The translations under genes and the position numbers were made by a program. DNA of 64,000 nucleotides. It comes from Nocardioides sp. Root1257. Lineage in GTDB: Bacteria > Actinomycetota > Actinomycetes > Propionibacteriales > Nocardioidaceae. Shown piece by piece: positions 1 to 9,196 of the stretch. The stretch lies in the NCBI RefSeq assembly GCF_001425175.1, contig NZ_LMDV01000015.1:126748-190747 (forward strand), in the 5' to 3' direction. The notes beneath the pieces were generated by a model, which was not told where the DNA came from, made no database searches, and saw only the letters and a program-made list of their open reading frames with translations. Each line of letters starts with the position of its first letter. Positions within the stretch are counted from its first letter, which is position 1.

Positions 1-364
1 GACCCTGCCACGCCGGATCACCTGCCGGAAGTGGCGGATCCAATACCTTCAGGTAGCAGTTGTAAGCGTTCGACCAGTACCCGTACTGCGAGTCGCACGG
101 CACCGGCCCAGCCGACGGACCAGGCAGTCCTTGCTTCGACGGATCCCAGTAGCAGGCGGTGCCAGAACCGGTGTCTATCGGACCATCGTCGCCACCCCCG
201 CCGGGCGTCCCAGGGTGGCCCGGCACCTCGACCCAAACTATGCATGCTCCTGTAGCGGGGTCGGTTTGCTGACAGACGGTGTCCGCGTAGACAGGCCACG
301 GTCCGAATGCGCTCAAGCCGAGAGCCGGCAGTAGCAGCGCGGATGCGCGAGTTAGGAAACGCAT
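1..364 (-). CDS. Secreted hypothetical protein of a conjugative element (partial, cut by window edge)
   Basis: Reading leftwards from an ATG at 364, the frame stays open to the window edge. The protein begins MRFLTRASALLLPALGLSAF, a classic Sec signal peptide with likely cleavage after VYA. The exported part is rich in Pro, Gly, Cys and aromatic residues (cysteines in TVCQQ, GACIV, TACYW, VPCDS). The start lies 13 bases inside the end of the upstream lipoprotein gene, so the two are probably translationally coupled. No catalytic motif is visible. The position beside a relaxase suggests a surface component of conjugative transfer, but that is inference from context. The C-terminus lies outside the window. 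Confidence 0.6.
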   Translation of the reverse strand, partial: MRFLTRASALLLPALGLSAFGPWPVYADTVCQQTDPATGACIVWVEVPGHPGTPGGGGDDGPIDTGSGTACYWDPSKQGLPGPSAGPVPCDSQYGYWSNAYNCYLKVLDPPLPAGDPAWQG

Positions 365-975
365 GTCGAGTGCTTAAGGTCCTGGCCGGTCGCGATGCGC
401 CAGCCAGCCGAGGGATTGTCGGACCAGTGGTAGTTCGCGACGGTGTACCGGGTCGCTCCCGCGCTGGCTCGGTTTGGGCTCACCACGGACTTGCCGCCCT
501 TGTCGATGATGTCGACGTCGCTCACATCCCAGCAAACGTCCACGGTCGCGGTTGGCACCTTGCCTGCGGACGGGTCGGAGTTGTCGAGGTTGACCGACTG
601 CACGGTGACGTCGACGACCTTGGTGTCGCCGACCTGCCGGAGCTTCTGAGATCTCTCGGCCGTGAGCAGGCGCTTCTGGGCGGCGAGCTGGGTGCTGGTT
701 GCGACCGATGAGAGCTGGGCGAGGGCCTTGGTCGAATCCTGGCGGAGGCCATCGAGTACAGCGAAGTAGCGGCGTACGACGTCCTCGGCCGCTGTCGCGG
801 CAACCTCGGATGCCGAGGTCGGTGACGGGGACGACGACGTCGTGGTGGGCGAGGGCGCGGCGGTCGTCGCTGGGGGCGACGGGTCGGCGCTCGAACCCGA
901 ACTGGCGCAGCCGCTCAGCGCGGCCAGCACCACCGTGCCGGTCGCCCATGCCTTCACCCCGAGTGATCTGGTCAT
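352..975 (-). CDS. Putative lipoprotein associated with conjugative transfer
   Basis: This is a 207-residue protein. It has a short N-terminal hydrophobic segment ending in the lipobox LSGC, so Cys23 is the likely lipid-anchored residue. A Ser/Thr/Pro-rich linker follows (about residues 24-57), as is common in actinobacterial surface lipoproteins. The remaining ~150 residues look like a small alpha+beta domain, possibly NTF2/VirB8-like because of the pattern of one long helix followed by strands, but no named family was recognised. It is divergent from the relaxase gene and overlaps the next secreted-protein gene. A role in the cell envelope during DNA transfer is inferred from neighbours only. 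Confidence 0.6.
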   Translation of the reverse strand: MTRSLGVKAWATGTVVLAALSGCASSGSSADPSPPATTAAPSPTTTSSSPSPTSASEVAATAAEDVVRRYFAVLDGLRQDSTKALAQLSSVATSTQLAAQKRLLTAERSQKLRQVGDTKVVDVTVQSVNLDNSDPSAGKVPTATVDVCWDVSDVDIIDKGGKSVVSPNRASAGATRYTVANYHWSDNPSAGWRIATGQDLKHSTCVS

Positions 976-1294
976 GTGCGGTTCCTGCTTCCTCTCGCCG
1001 TCAGGCTCGAGAAGCGCAGACGACGCCCCACCGGCGGTGCGTGCATCGTCTGCTCGTCATCGTAAGCCCGAAATGCGGTCCGTGACCTGCGCGTCTTTCG
1101 CCGGCCTCTCACTCCCTCAGGTGCTCGCCGGTTGCCAGCCCAATCGACTGGCCGCTGAGCGCCCTCCCAGCGCCGCGACCCTCCTGTCCAGCGCCCTGCG
1201 CGGATTCAACCCCTCCCCGGCTTCACACGATGTGCAGATCGAGGGGTGCTGTGGAGAGGACGGCGTACCTGACGTCTGTGGGACGGAGGCGGCG
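976..1294. other. Divergent intergenic region between lipoprotein and relaxase genes
   Basis: About 320 bases lie between two divergent starts and should hold promoters for both directions. The relaxase frame is open upstream through this stretch, but the good ribosome binding site GGAGG at 1285-1289 and homology to the conserved MTISIRR start place the true start at 1295. No inverted repeat resembling an oriT nic site was recognised by eye. Confidence 0.4.
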
Positions 1295-4200
1295 ATGACG
1301 ATCTCGATCCGGCGTATGTCCGCAGGCAGCGGGTACCACTACCTCCTGCGCAGCGTTGCCGCAGGAGACGGTTCCAGGGCGTTGTCGACGCCCTTGACGC
1401 GTTACTACGCCGAGGCGGGTACGCCGTCCGGCCGCTGGATGGGGACCGGTGTCGGCGAGTTCGGCTCGGGGCAGCTCCGTTCTGGAATGCTGGTGACGGA
1501 GGAGCAGCTCGCGCTGTTGATCGGGATGGGCCGAGACCCGATCACGGGTGATCAGCTCGGGAGGGCATACCCGGAGTACCAGCGGCTGAGCGACCGGATC
1601 GCGGAGCGCGTTGCAGCGCTCGAACCGGACCTGACCGAGGAGGACCGCGCGGCCGAGAACACTCGGATCGAGGCTGAGGAGAGTGCCGCGGGCGGGCGTC
1701 ACGCGGTGGCCGGGTTCGACTTGACCTTCAGCGTCCCGAAGTCGGTGTCCGTGCTGTGGGGGGTCGCAGATGCTGACGTGCAGGAACGGATTGCTGCCGC
1801 ACATCACGCAGCGGTCGCAGACGTGGTCGACCTATTCGAACGCGAGGTCGCCGCTACCCGGGCAGGGTTCGCTTACCGCGACGGCGCCGTTGCACAAGTG
1901 AGCGTCGCTGGGGTGGCCGCTGTCGCCTACGACCACTTCGACTCCCGGGCCGGCGACCCCCAGCTCCACTCGCACGTCGTGATCGCCAACAGAATCCGCA
2001 CAATGATGGACGGCCGGTGGCGCAGCCTGGACGGACGCCCCGTGTTCGCCTCCCGGACCGGACTCTCCGAGCACTACAACGCCCTGCTCGCCGACCGGCT
2101 CGCCCAGGAGGTCGGCGTCGAGTGGGAGCGCCGCGAGCGCGCCGCCGACCGGAATCCGCGGTGGGAGATCGTCGGCGTCACCGACGAGCTCATTGGCGAG
2201 TTCTCGAGTCGTACCCGCGAGATCGAGCTCAAGAAGGACGAGCTGATCGCGGCCTACCGCGACAAGCATGGTCGGACGCCCTCGGCGAGGACCATCATCG
2301 AGCTGCGGGCCCAGGCCACCCTGGCGACCCGCCCACCCAAGAAGGCCCGCTCCCTGGCTGACCTCACGGCCGACTGGCGCCGGCGAGCGACGACCCGGCT
2401 CGGGAGGGACGCCACCGCCTGGGCATCAACCGTGATCGGCGAGCTGAACATGCCGCTGGTTGCCGAGGATGTGCCGCTGGCGGCGGTGGAGGCGATCGCC
2501 GGGGACGTGGTCGCGGTGATCGGGGTAAAGCGAGCGACCTGGGGCCATTGGAACCTGATGGCCGAAGCCACCAAACAGACGATGGACCTGCGGTTCGCCA
2601 CCACCGCCGACCGCGAAGCAGTGCTCGGGACGGTCGTGGACGCCGCCCAGGCCAGGTCGGTCCGGCTGACCCCGCCCGAGCTCGCCACCAGCCCGGTCCG
2701 GTTCCAGCGCGAGGACGGCACGAGTGTCTTCCGGCCCAAGCACGCCGAGCGGTATTCGTCGAGGCTGATCCTCGACGCCGAGGCACGTCTTCTGACCCGC
2801 GCCGAAAACACTTCTGCGCCGATCCTGCGGCCGACCACGTTGGCGCGCGGGCTGGCCGGACCCGGCGCGCTGAGCCTCGAGCAGCGGCAGGCGGTCGAGT
2901 CGGTCGCTGGCTCGGGTCGGGTCGTCGACCTCCTCGTCGGCCCCGCCGGCGCGGGGAAGACCACCACGATGCGCGCACTCCGTGCCGCGTGGATCCGCGA
3001 GCAGGGCCGGGGGAGTGTGGTCGGGCTCGCGCCCTCCGCCGCGGCAGCTCAGGTACTCGGCGACGATCTCGAGGTCGGGTGTGAGAACACCGCGAAGTGG
3101 CTCCACGAGTACGACCACGGCCGCACCGAACTCCGCCCCGGCCAGCTGGTGATCATCGACGAAGCCACCCTCGCCGACACCCTCACCCTCGACCGGATCA
3201 CCGCCATCGCCGCGCGGGCCGGTGCCAAGACGCTGCTCGTCGGCGACCCTCACCAGCTCTCCTCGGTCGACGCCGGCGGAGCATTCAAACTCCTGGTGCA
3301 CCGTCGCCCCGAGGCCCCTGAACTGGTCGAGCTGCATCGGTTCACCCACGAGTGGGAGAGGGCCGCCACCCTGGCGCTGCGAATCGGGGAGGTCGAGGTC
3401 ATCTCCACCTACGCCCGCCAGCACCGCCTCCGCGAGGGCACGACCGACGAGATGCTCGACGCTGCCTACCGGGCCTGGCGCACCGATGCCGACGCGGCGA
3501 TCGCGAGCATCCTGGTCACCGAGTCGACTCACGCAATGCGGGCTCTCAATGAACGGGCCCGCGCCGAACGACTCCTTACCGAGGGCGCCGAAAACGGCCG
3601 CGAGATCCACCTGGCAGACGGCAACCGCGCCTCGGTCGGCGACGTCGTGATCACACGTCGCAACGACCGCAGCCTGACCACCAACACGGCCGCGACCCGA
3701 TGGGTCAACAACGGCGACCGATGGCGCATCACCGACCTCCGCCACGACGGCTCGGTCGTCGTGGAACGCCTTGACCCCCGCGGCCGCGAGAGCACGGTCC
3801 TTCCGGTCGACTACGTCGCAGAGCACCTCGACCTTGGCTACGCCATCACCGCCCACCGCGCCCAGGGCGTCACCGTCGACACCGCCCACGTCGTCGTCAC
3901 GAGCTCGACCACGCGGGAGAACCTTTACGTTTCCATGACCCGCGGCCGCGACGCGAACATCGCCTACGTCGCCCTCGACCAGCCCGACGAGGCCCACACA
4001 ACCCCCGAGCCCGACGACGTCACCGCGCGGACAGTGCTTTGCGGCGTCCTCCAGCGCACCGGTGCCAGCCTTTCCGCGCACGAGACCATCGTGATCGAGC
4101 ACGAACAGAATGCCCGGATCGACAGGCTCGCCGCCGAGCTCGAGACTATCGCCGCCGACGCCCAACACGACCGCTTCGCCGACCTCCTCCGACGCTCCGG

Positions 4201-4876
4201 CCTCACCCCGGTGCAGCACGCCGCCGCCGTCGCCTCCAGCGCCTTTGGTCCGCTCACCGTAGTGCTGCGTCGCGCTGAGGCCTACCATCACGACCTCGAG
4301 GATCTGGTGCCACGCATCGTCGGGCAACATTCGCTCGATGACGCCGACGACATCGCAGCGGTACTTCGCCACCGCGTCGACCACGCTGCCGCAACAATGC
4401 CTCGTGGCTGCCGCCTACGACCGCGACTAATCGCCGGCCTCATCCCCGCCCCCATCGGCCCGATGACTGCCGACGACCGCCAGGCCATCGACGAACGCCA
4501 AGAGCTCATAGAGGCCCGCGCCGCCGCGCTCGCCGAGCACGCTCTCGAGTCCGGCGCTACATGGGTACGCAAGCTGGGCGCGCCACCGACAGACCAGCGC
4601 GACCTCGCGGCCTGGCGCGACGATGTCTCCACCGTCGCCGCCTACCGCGACCGCTACGCAGTTACCTCCGACCTCCCCACCGGCAGCCGGACTCGCAACG
4701 AGACCCAAGCGGACGAGCGACGACGAGCGCTCCGGGCCGTTCGTCGCGCCGCGACCCGCACAGCGCAAAGCAATGGCGATCCCCTCGCCCCGACGGTCGC
4801 ATACCGACCCGTTGGCCTGCCACAGACCGCCTCTGCAGCCGTCTGTCCACAAGACGCCAAGAGCGACGACTACTAG
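1295..4876 (+). CDS. MobF/TrwC-family conjugative relaxase-helicase
   Basis: This 1193-residue protein would nick and unwind plasmid or ICE DNA at oriT for transfer. The N-terminal TrwC relaxase domain (about 1-420) has tyrosines in the TRYYAE motif (Tyr37/Tyr38). It also has the metal-binding motif HFDSRAGDPQLHSHVV, with His214, His225 and His227. The SF1 helicase half has Walker A GPAGAGKTT (from residue 549), Walker B IIDEA (620-624), and later motifs including GDPHQLSS, AYAITAHRAQG and YVSMTRGRD. The start at 1295 is supported by GGAGG and by the conserved N-terminus; the longer open frame upstream is not needed. Length and domain order fit actinobacterial TrwC relaxases. It shows that this DNA is, or once was, mobile. 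Confidence 0.93.
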   Translation: MTISIRRMSAGSGYHYLLRSVAAGDGSRALSTPLTRYYAEAGTPSGRWMGTGVGEFGSGQLRSGMLVTEEQLALLIGMGRDPITGDQLGRAYPEYQRLSDRIAERVAALEPDLTEEDRAAENTRIEAEESAAGGRHAVAGFDLTFSVPKSVSVLWGVADADVQERIAAAHHAAVADVVDLFEREVAATRAGFAYRDGAVAQVSVAGVAAVAYDHFDSRAGDPQLHSHVVIANRIRTMMDGRWRSLDGRPVFASRTGLSEHYNALLADRLAQEVGVEWERRERAADRNPRWEIVGVTDELIGEFSSRTREIELKKDELIAAYRDKHGRTPSARTIIELRAQATLATRPPKKARSLADLTADWRRRATTRLGRDATAWASTVIGELNMPLVAEDVPLAAVEAIAGDVVAVIGVKRATWGHWNLMAEATKQTMDLRFATTADREAVLGTVVDAAQARSVRLTPPELATSPVRFQREDGTSVFRPKHAERYSSRLILDAEARLLTRAENTSAPILRPTTLARGLAGPGALSLEQRQAVESVAGSGRVVDLLVGPAGAGKTTTMRALRAAWIREQGRGSVVGLAPSAAAAQVLGDDLEVGCENTAKWLHEYDHGRTELRPGQLVIIDEATLADTLTLDRITAIAARAGAKTLLVGDPHQLSSVDAGGAFKLLVHRRPEAPELVELHRFTHEWERAATLALRIGEVEVISTYARQHRLREGTTDEMLDAAYRAWRTDADAAIASILVTESTHAMRALNERARAERLLTEGAENGREIHLADGNRASVGDVVITRRNDRSLTTNTAATRWVNNGDRWRITDLRHDGSVVVERLDPRGRESTVLPVDYVAEHLDLGYAITAHRAQGVTVDTAHVVVTSSTTRENLYVSMTRGRDANIAYVALDQPDEAHTTPEPDDVTARTVLCGVLQRTGASLSAHETIVIEHEQNARIDRLAAELETIAADAQHDRFADLLRRSGLTPVQHAAAVASSAFGPLTVVLRRAEAYHHDLEDLVPRIVGQHSLDDADDIAAVLRHRVDHAAATMPRGCRLRPRLIAGLIPAPIGPMTADDRQAIDERQELIEARAAALAEHALESGATWVRKLGAPPTDQRDLAAWRDDVSTVAAYRDRYAVTSDLPTGSRTRNETQADERRRALRAVRRAATRTAQSNGDPLAPTVAYRPVGLPQTASAAVCPQDAKSDDY

Positions 4877-4927
4877 TGGTTATCCCCGGCGTAAGAACGA
4901 AGAGCACCTGTCGATGAGGAGATCCGC

Positions 4928-5254
4928 ATGCTGACCCTGCTTGCTATCCCGGTGCTGTGGGCCGTGATGCGAACGCACGAATACCTTCAGGCCTACGCGC
5001 CTACGAACGTGCTGGCCCGGTCGGCACGTTGCGCCCCGCCGACCTGGGATAAGGCCGTCGGGCTTCCCACCCTCACGCTCGCATTCCTCGCCGCTACGCG
5101 CGGGCTTGCAGAGGCAGTCGCGGCCGGGGCACCGTCCTGGCTCAACCTCGCCGTTCTAGTCCTGGCCTGGGACACCATGAAGGTCGGATGCGTCACGGTT
5201 GGCGTCGAGGCGTGTGCCGCGGCGAGGATCTGTCGCCGCGCGACTCAGCCGTGA
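4928..5254 (+). CDS. Small membrane protein next to relaxase
   Basis: This is a 108-residue protein preceded by GAGGAGATC about 8 bases upstream of ATG 4928. It has an N-terminal hydrophobic segment (about 1-15), a second around residues 44-60 and a third around 68-90, so it probably spans the membrane two or three times. It follows the relaxase by 51 bases on the same strand and may be co-transcribed with it. Similar short membrane proteins sit beside TrwC relaxases in actinobacterial mobile elements. No enzymatic motif is visible and function is unknown. Confidence 0.55.
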   Translation: MLTLLAIPVLWAVMRTHEYLQAYAPTNVLARSARCAPPTWDKAVGLPTLTLAFLAATRGLAEAVAAGAPSWLNLAVLVLAWDTMKVGCVTVGVEACAAARICRRATQP

Positions 5255-5425
5255 GGCGAATTGGCACGTAGGTGCTCACACCGCCGACAGGGCATAGGGA
5301 TCGAGAATTCGCATGCGGCCACGCATTGCGATCTCATGTCGGGCTCGTGAGCCTGAAGACAGGGCGAGGTGACGCCAAGCCATCAATCGAACGGCCCGTT
5401 CGCCGGTATCCTCACGCGACGATCG

Positions 5426-5435
5426 ATCAACGTTG
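5426..5435. promoter_or_regulatory. Candidate ATCAACGTTG element upstream of the HTH/citrate-synthase-fold gene
   Basis: ATCAACGTTG lies about 80 bases before the start of the gene at 5517. It resembles the ATCAACATG elements at 6771-6797 and 15918-15947. It is only one half-site with a self-complementary CAACGTTG core, so the call is weak and rests on the shared motif. Confidence 0.3.
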
Positions 5436-5516
5436 CTAATCCGTGTGTGATGATTGACGCCTGGTTGAGCGCATGCTGGCCTTGGGGTCTGGCGTAGAGA
5501 GAAGCAGGTTGACCTC

Positions 5517-6662
5517 ATGAGTGACGACTCGGACCGATGGCTCTCGACGTCGGAGGCCAGTGCGAGGCTCGGCGTGCGGCCGCAGACTCTGTATGCCTAC
5601 GTGAGTCGCGGGATGCTCAACCCTCGCCGCGAAGGTCGACGCAGCTTCTTCTTGGTTGAGGAGCTAGACAACCTCGAGCCGCGAGGGAAGAGAACTCTGC
5701 GGCCAGGTCGTATCGAGATCGCGATCGATAGTGCGGTGACTTTGCTCGAAAGTGACGGTCGCCTGTTCTACCGAGGACAAGACGTCCAAGCGGTCGGACC
5801 GTCATGGAGCTTCGAGAGGACCGCAGAGCTCCTTTGGTCGGGACACGATGCGGGTGAGCCCAAGCCGTGGCCGGTAGCCCCCGACGCTGAAGCACCTGGG
5901 CGAACCCTTACAGATCGGGTCCGCAACGCGATGGCATCCCTGGCGGTGAACGCGCCTGAGATCGACACTCGACCGGCTGGAGCTAGGTCGATAGGGCGCC
6001 GTATCTTGCCGCAACTCGTTGCCTCTTTGCCGCTCGTCGGAGGTCGGGAAGTGGCTGCGCGAGCGCCGCTGGCTCGCCAGCTCTGGCCACGGCTGACCGA
6101 CCTGCCGTCAACGCCCGAACGCATCGCAGCCCTTAACTGCGCCCTCATCGTCTTTGCGGACTTTCAACTCGTTCGGTCAACTATCGCGGCACGGTTTGCT
6201 GCCTCGTCCGAGGCTCCGCCGCTTGACGCGGTTCTCGCAGCGATGGCAACGCACTCCGGCGTTGCCAGGCACGGCTTCCGAACCTCGATGGAGGAGGCAT
6301 TGAGAGTCGGCGGCGAGCCTCCGGGAGCGTACGACCAGGTCGCTTTCACTAGCCGCGATCCGCGGGCCGAGACCCTCATTCCGCTCATCGAACCAGCGGC
6401 GTCGGCGTCGGCTTGGCCGCTGGTTCAACTGACTCTCAGCGACGAGCGTCCGCCTAGTGCGGACCTCGCCCTCGCCTGCCTCGCGGTCGCTTGCGAGATG
6501 GCGCCGACCGCGAGTGAGGCGATCTACACGATCGCCCGCGTCGCGGGCCTCTTGGCGCACGTGGCTGAGGAGTACGACCACCCCTCGGCCTTCCGGCCCA
6601 ACGTCGGCTACCGAGGACCGGTCCCGTCCGAGTATCTCGGCGACGACACTGTGGCGCTCTGA
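5517..6662 (+). CDS. HTH (MerR/excisionase-like) protein fused to a citrate-synthase fold
   Basis: This is a 381-residue protein. Residues ~8-55 (WLSTSEASARLGVRPQTLYAYVSRGML) form a MerR/HTH_17-type DNA-binding domain. Residues ~75-375 follow the citrate synthase pattern: STIAARFAAS, a His-Gly in ARHGF, DPRAETLI, SADLALACLA and the C-terminal LLAHVAEEYDHPSAFRP. The loop that usually carries the second catalytic histidine (GFGH-type) reads PPGAYDQVAF, so citrate synthase activity is doubtful. A sensory role binding a CoA ester or oxoacid is more likely. It stands alone, upstream of the ABC-transporter operon, and is the natural candidate to control the first catabolic block. Full-length enzymes of this family with an HTH domain are known in actinobacteria, usually annotated only as citrate synthase. 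Confidence 0.75.
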   Translation: MSDDSDRWLSTSEASARLGVRPQTLYAYVSRGMLNPRREGRRSFFLVEELDNLEPRGKRTLRPGRIEIAIDSAVTLLESDGRLFYRGQDVQAVGPSWSFERTAELLWSGHDAGEPKPWPVAPDAEAPGRTLTDRVRNAMASLAVNAPEIDTRPAGARSIGRRILPQLVASLPLVGGREVAARAPLARQLWPRLTDLPSTPERIAALNCALIVFADFQLVRSTIAARFAASSEAPPLDAVLAAMATHSGVARHGFRTSMEEALRVGGEPPGAYDQVAFTSRDPRAETLIPLIEPAASASAWPLVQLTLSDERPPSADLALACLAVACEMAPTASEAIYTIARVAGLLAHVAEEYDHPSAFRPNVGYRGPVPSEYLGDDTVAL

Positions 6663-7046
6663 CCTAGGCCGCCTGCGGCGGGGCCCTCGATCGGCGTTCG
6701 TGCGAATTGGTGCGGGCGCCGATCTGGCGCGCCCTCCCGGGCCGCGGTTGAGAGTTGATCCCCAAAATTACATGTTGATGCTTGTGCAATCAACATGGAC
6801 GATGTAGCGTCCGTCACACGTTCGGCGGACCACGATCTCCCCTGTCGGACAGACGGTGAAGGAACTGGTAACGGGTCAGTCACCAAGCGAGCTGCAGCCG
6901 CGACTCCCGGAGACGGGAGTGCGGATAGTGCTCGGGCTTCAACGGGCCGCGGCCGGCGGCATCCGGGATGCCGAGCCCGCACAGTCCCGAAGTAGGGATG
7001 GCAGCTCGGACGACCACCAACGCCACAAACAACTAGGAGTTCAACC
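6663..7046. other. Long leader/promoter region of the first transporter operon
   Basis: About 380 bases lie between the HTH/citrate-synthase-fold gene and the binding-protein gene. The region contains the inverted repeat at 6771-6797. No convincing gene was seen; small open frames here lack ribosome binding sites and family resemblance. The leader from the inverted repeat to the binding-protein start is about 250 bases, long enough for an untranslated regulatory segment, but no known riboswitch was recognised. Confidence 0.4.
6771..6797. promoter_or_regulatory. Perfect inverted repeat, candidate operator of the first catabolic block
   Basis: CATGTTGAT (6771-6779) and ATCAACATG (6789-6797) are exact reverse complements separated by 9 bases. 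The element lies upstream of the transporter operon and just after the gene for a HTH protein. The arm ATCAACATG recurs exactly at 15918-15926, at the next operon boundary. This supports a shared regulator; the identity of that regulator is inferred. Confidence 0.6.
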
Positions 7047-8105
7047 ATGAAGTTCTCCCTCGCCAAGGCATTGTCGGGTGCAGCTGTGGCCGCCCTCGTC
7101 CTGCCTCTTGCGGCATGCTCATCGTCGGACTCGGGTGCGCAGAGTGGGACCGACACGACCGCCTCGGCGAGCGTGGACTCCAGCATCTGCGTCGACAAGA
7201 AGACTGTCGGTTACGTCGATATCTACAACGCGTCGCCCATCGAGAAGGTGATGTCGGACGCGGCGAATCAGATCACCGACACCCTCGGCTGGGATCTCAA
7301 GCTCGTCGACGGTGCTGGCGACTTCGCGAAGATGCAGACCGGTATCCAGAACCTCATCTCTCAGAAGGTTGACCTGATCCTGCTTGCTTCCTCTGACGCC
7401 GCACCGCTTCGCGAGGGCCTCCAGGCCGCGAAGGAGGCCAACATTCCAGTCATCGAGATCGGTGGTGGCACGACTGCGTCGGATCTGTTCGCCGCGCAGT
7501 ATGCCGAGGACGAGGTCGAGCTCGGCCGAACCATGGGTCAGTACATCGTCGATAACTACGACGGTGCGAAGATCGCCGACCTGGCCACCTCACTGAACTA
7601 CTCTGGCACGGCGCGTGAGAAGGGCTTCCAGGAGGCGGTCTCTGACTCCGACGGAGCGGTCGAGGTCGTGGCAAACCAGCAGGTCGACTCCGCCGATCCG
7701 AATAGTGCCAGCAAGATCATGACTGACATGCTCACGGCCAACCCGCAGATCGACGCGGTCTGGGCAACATTCGACTCCATGGCCGCCTCTGCCGCGGCGT
7801 CCATCCGTCAGAAGGGGTCGGATGCCAAGTTGTTCACGACGTTCGCGACCCCGTCCAACCTGGAGATGATCGATAAGGGCGAACTGACCGGCGTCGTGGA
7901 CTCCAACCTCGCGCTGACACCGATCGTGGCTCTCGACCAGTTCCTGGCCTACACCACGAACGACACGCCGTTCGACCCGAACGCCATCGAGGCGGCCGGC
8001 GGGCTCGGTTACCGCGTGGTGACGACGGCCGATAAGTCGTTCGACACGACCGAGACCCTTGCCCCGTTCCTCGAGAACTGGAAGACCGAGTACGCCTGCA
8101 AGTAG
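7047..8105 (+). CDS. Rbs-type ABC transporter substrate-binding lipoprotein
   Basis: This is a 352-residue lipoprotein with lipobox LAAC (Cys24) after a hydrophobic signal. It captures the substrate outside the membrane for the permease and ATPase that follow. The mature part shows the periplasmic-binding-protein type 1 (ribose/galactose-like) pattern: IYNASPIEKVMSDAA, LISQKVDLILLASSDAAPL, ANIPVIEIGG, and YSGTAREKGFQEAV. AGGAG stands 8 bases before ATG 7047. The family transports sugars but also other small polar molecules, and the catabolic neighbours argue against a simple sugar. Unlike the two binding proteins at 31.7 and 43.9 kb it has only two cysteines in the mature part. Confidence 0.85.
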   Translation: MKFSLAKALSGAAVAALVLPLAACSSSDSGAQSGTDTTASASVDSSICVDKKTVGYVDIYNASPIEKVMSDAANQITDTLGWDLKLVDGAGDFAKMQTGIQNLISQKVDLILLASSDAAPLREGLQAAKEANIPVIEIGGGTTASDLFAAQYAEDEVELGRTMGQYIVDNYDGAKIADLATSLNYSGTAREKGFQEAVSDSDGAVEVVANQQVDSADPNSASKIMTDMLTANPQIDAVWATFDSMAASAAASIRQKGSDAKLFTTFATPSNLEMIDKGELTGVVDSNLALTPIVALDQFLAYTTNDTPFDPNAIEAAGGLGYRVVTTADKSFDTTETLAPFLENWKTEYACK

Positions 8106-8146
8106 CGGTCCGAGCATCAGTTGTCAGTCGAGCAAGAAAGGTAGGT

Positions 8147-9196
8147 GTGCACGCGATGCCCGAGACTCAGAACTCCGCTTCGATAGAGAGCGAGGAGGGC
8201 GTCGGCGTCAACCGCAAGGCTGACGACGTCCGGGTGCCTGCGGCGAAGACCGCAGGCACCCGGACCTGGATCATGAACGCCGCCGAAAAGTGGGCGACCA
8301 TCGTTGGATTCGCAGCCATCGTCGCCTTCTTCTGGGCCAAGGCGCCCGACACGTTCGGGACCGTCGACAACTTCAAGGCGATCCTTGACCAGGCAGCGAT
8401 CCCGATCCTCTTGGGGGTTGGCCTCACCGCCGTCCTGGCGGTCGCCGAGTTCGACCTCTCGTTTCCCTACGTGCTCGGACTCTCATCGGCAGCGGCGACA
8501 TTGGTGATGACCGACCACCAAGGCGGGCCAGTGGCGGCGATCGTGGTAGGCATCCTCGCCGCCGTCGCTGCGAACATGATCTCGGGGTACCTAGTGGCTC
8601 AGCAGCGCGTGTCCTCGTTCGTCGTTACCCTCGGCTTCGGATTCGTCTGGCTCGGCATCGCCAATGGACTCACCGACTCGACTGTGATCTCTCAGGGCAT
8701 GAACGAGACGTTCATCAACCTTGTTCTGCACCGCCCACTCGGCATCACCTTGGCGACGTGGATCGCAGTCGGCTTCGCACTCCTCGTAGCCATCCTGTTC
8801 CGCTGGACCGTTGCGGGCCGCAACATCATGGCCGTGGGAAGCAACCCCACGGCTAGCCGGCTGGCGGGGTTGCCGCTGGATCGGATCCGAATCGGGGCCT
8901 ACATGATCCTCGGCCTGGGTGCCGGCATCGCGGCAATGATCATCACCTCGCGACAGGCGCAGTACACCCCGAACGTCGGCGCCGGGCTTTTCCTGTCTCC
9001 ATACGTCGCCGCCTTCTTCGGTATGTCGGTACTCGCGGTACGGCGCTTCAACGTGTTCGGCACTGTCGTTGGAGCTCTCTTCATGGGGACTCTGCAGACT
9101 GGCCTGGTCATCATCGGATCCGCATCGTGGCTATACGAGCTGATCCAGGGAGGTGCGCTCCTCGTCATTCTGCTCATCGCACGACGGGCAGCGTGA
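8147..9196 (+). CDS. ABC transporter permease, Rbs/branched-type
   Basis: This is a 349-residue inner-membrane permease with about eight to ten hydrophobic segments. After a ~50-residue polar N-terminus it follows the BPD_transp_2 pattern: ILLGVGLTAVLAVAEFDLSF, a VGSNPTASRLAGLPLDRIRI loop that contacts the ATPase, and a final VILLIARR helix. GTG 8147 is preceded by AAGAAAGG at a normal distance; ATG 8156 in the same frame is the alternative. It lies 41 bases after the binding protein and its stop overlaps the start of the ATPase gene (GTGA), so the three are one operon. Confidence 0.85.
   Translation: MHAMPETQNSASIESEEGVGVNRKADDVRVPAAKTAGTRTWIMNAAEKWATIVGFAAIVAFFWAKAPDTFGTVDNFKAILDQAAIPILLGVGLTAVLAVAEFDLSFPYVLGLSSAAATLVMTDHQGGPVAAIVVGILAAVAANMISGYLVAQQRVSSFVVTLGFGFVWLGIANGLTDSTVISQGMNETFINLVLHRPLGITLATWIAVGFALLVAILFRWTVAGRNIMAVGSNPTASRLAGLPLDRIRIGAYMILGLGAGIAAMIITSRQAQYTPNVGAGLFLSPYVAAFFGMSVLAVRRFNVFGTVVGALFMGTLQTGLVIIGSASWLYELIQGGALLVILLIARRAA

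Noticed and set aside
2426..4384. 652-residue open frame on the minus strand
   Set aside because: It lies wholly inside the relaxase gene on the opposite strand; relaxase and helicase motifs on the plus strand are complete, and the minus-strand product resembles no family. Long antisense frames are common in high-GC DNA.
5276..5518. Possible 80-residue minus-strand gene upstream of the HTH/citrate-synthase-fold gene
   Set aside because: No ribosome binding site or recognised family, and it covers the promoter region of the divergent gene.
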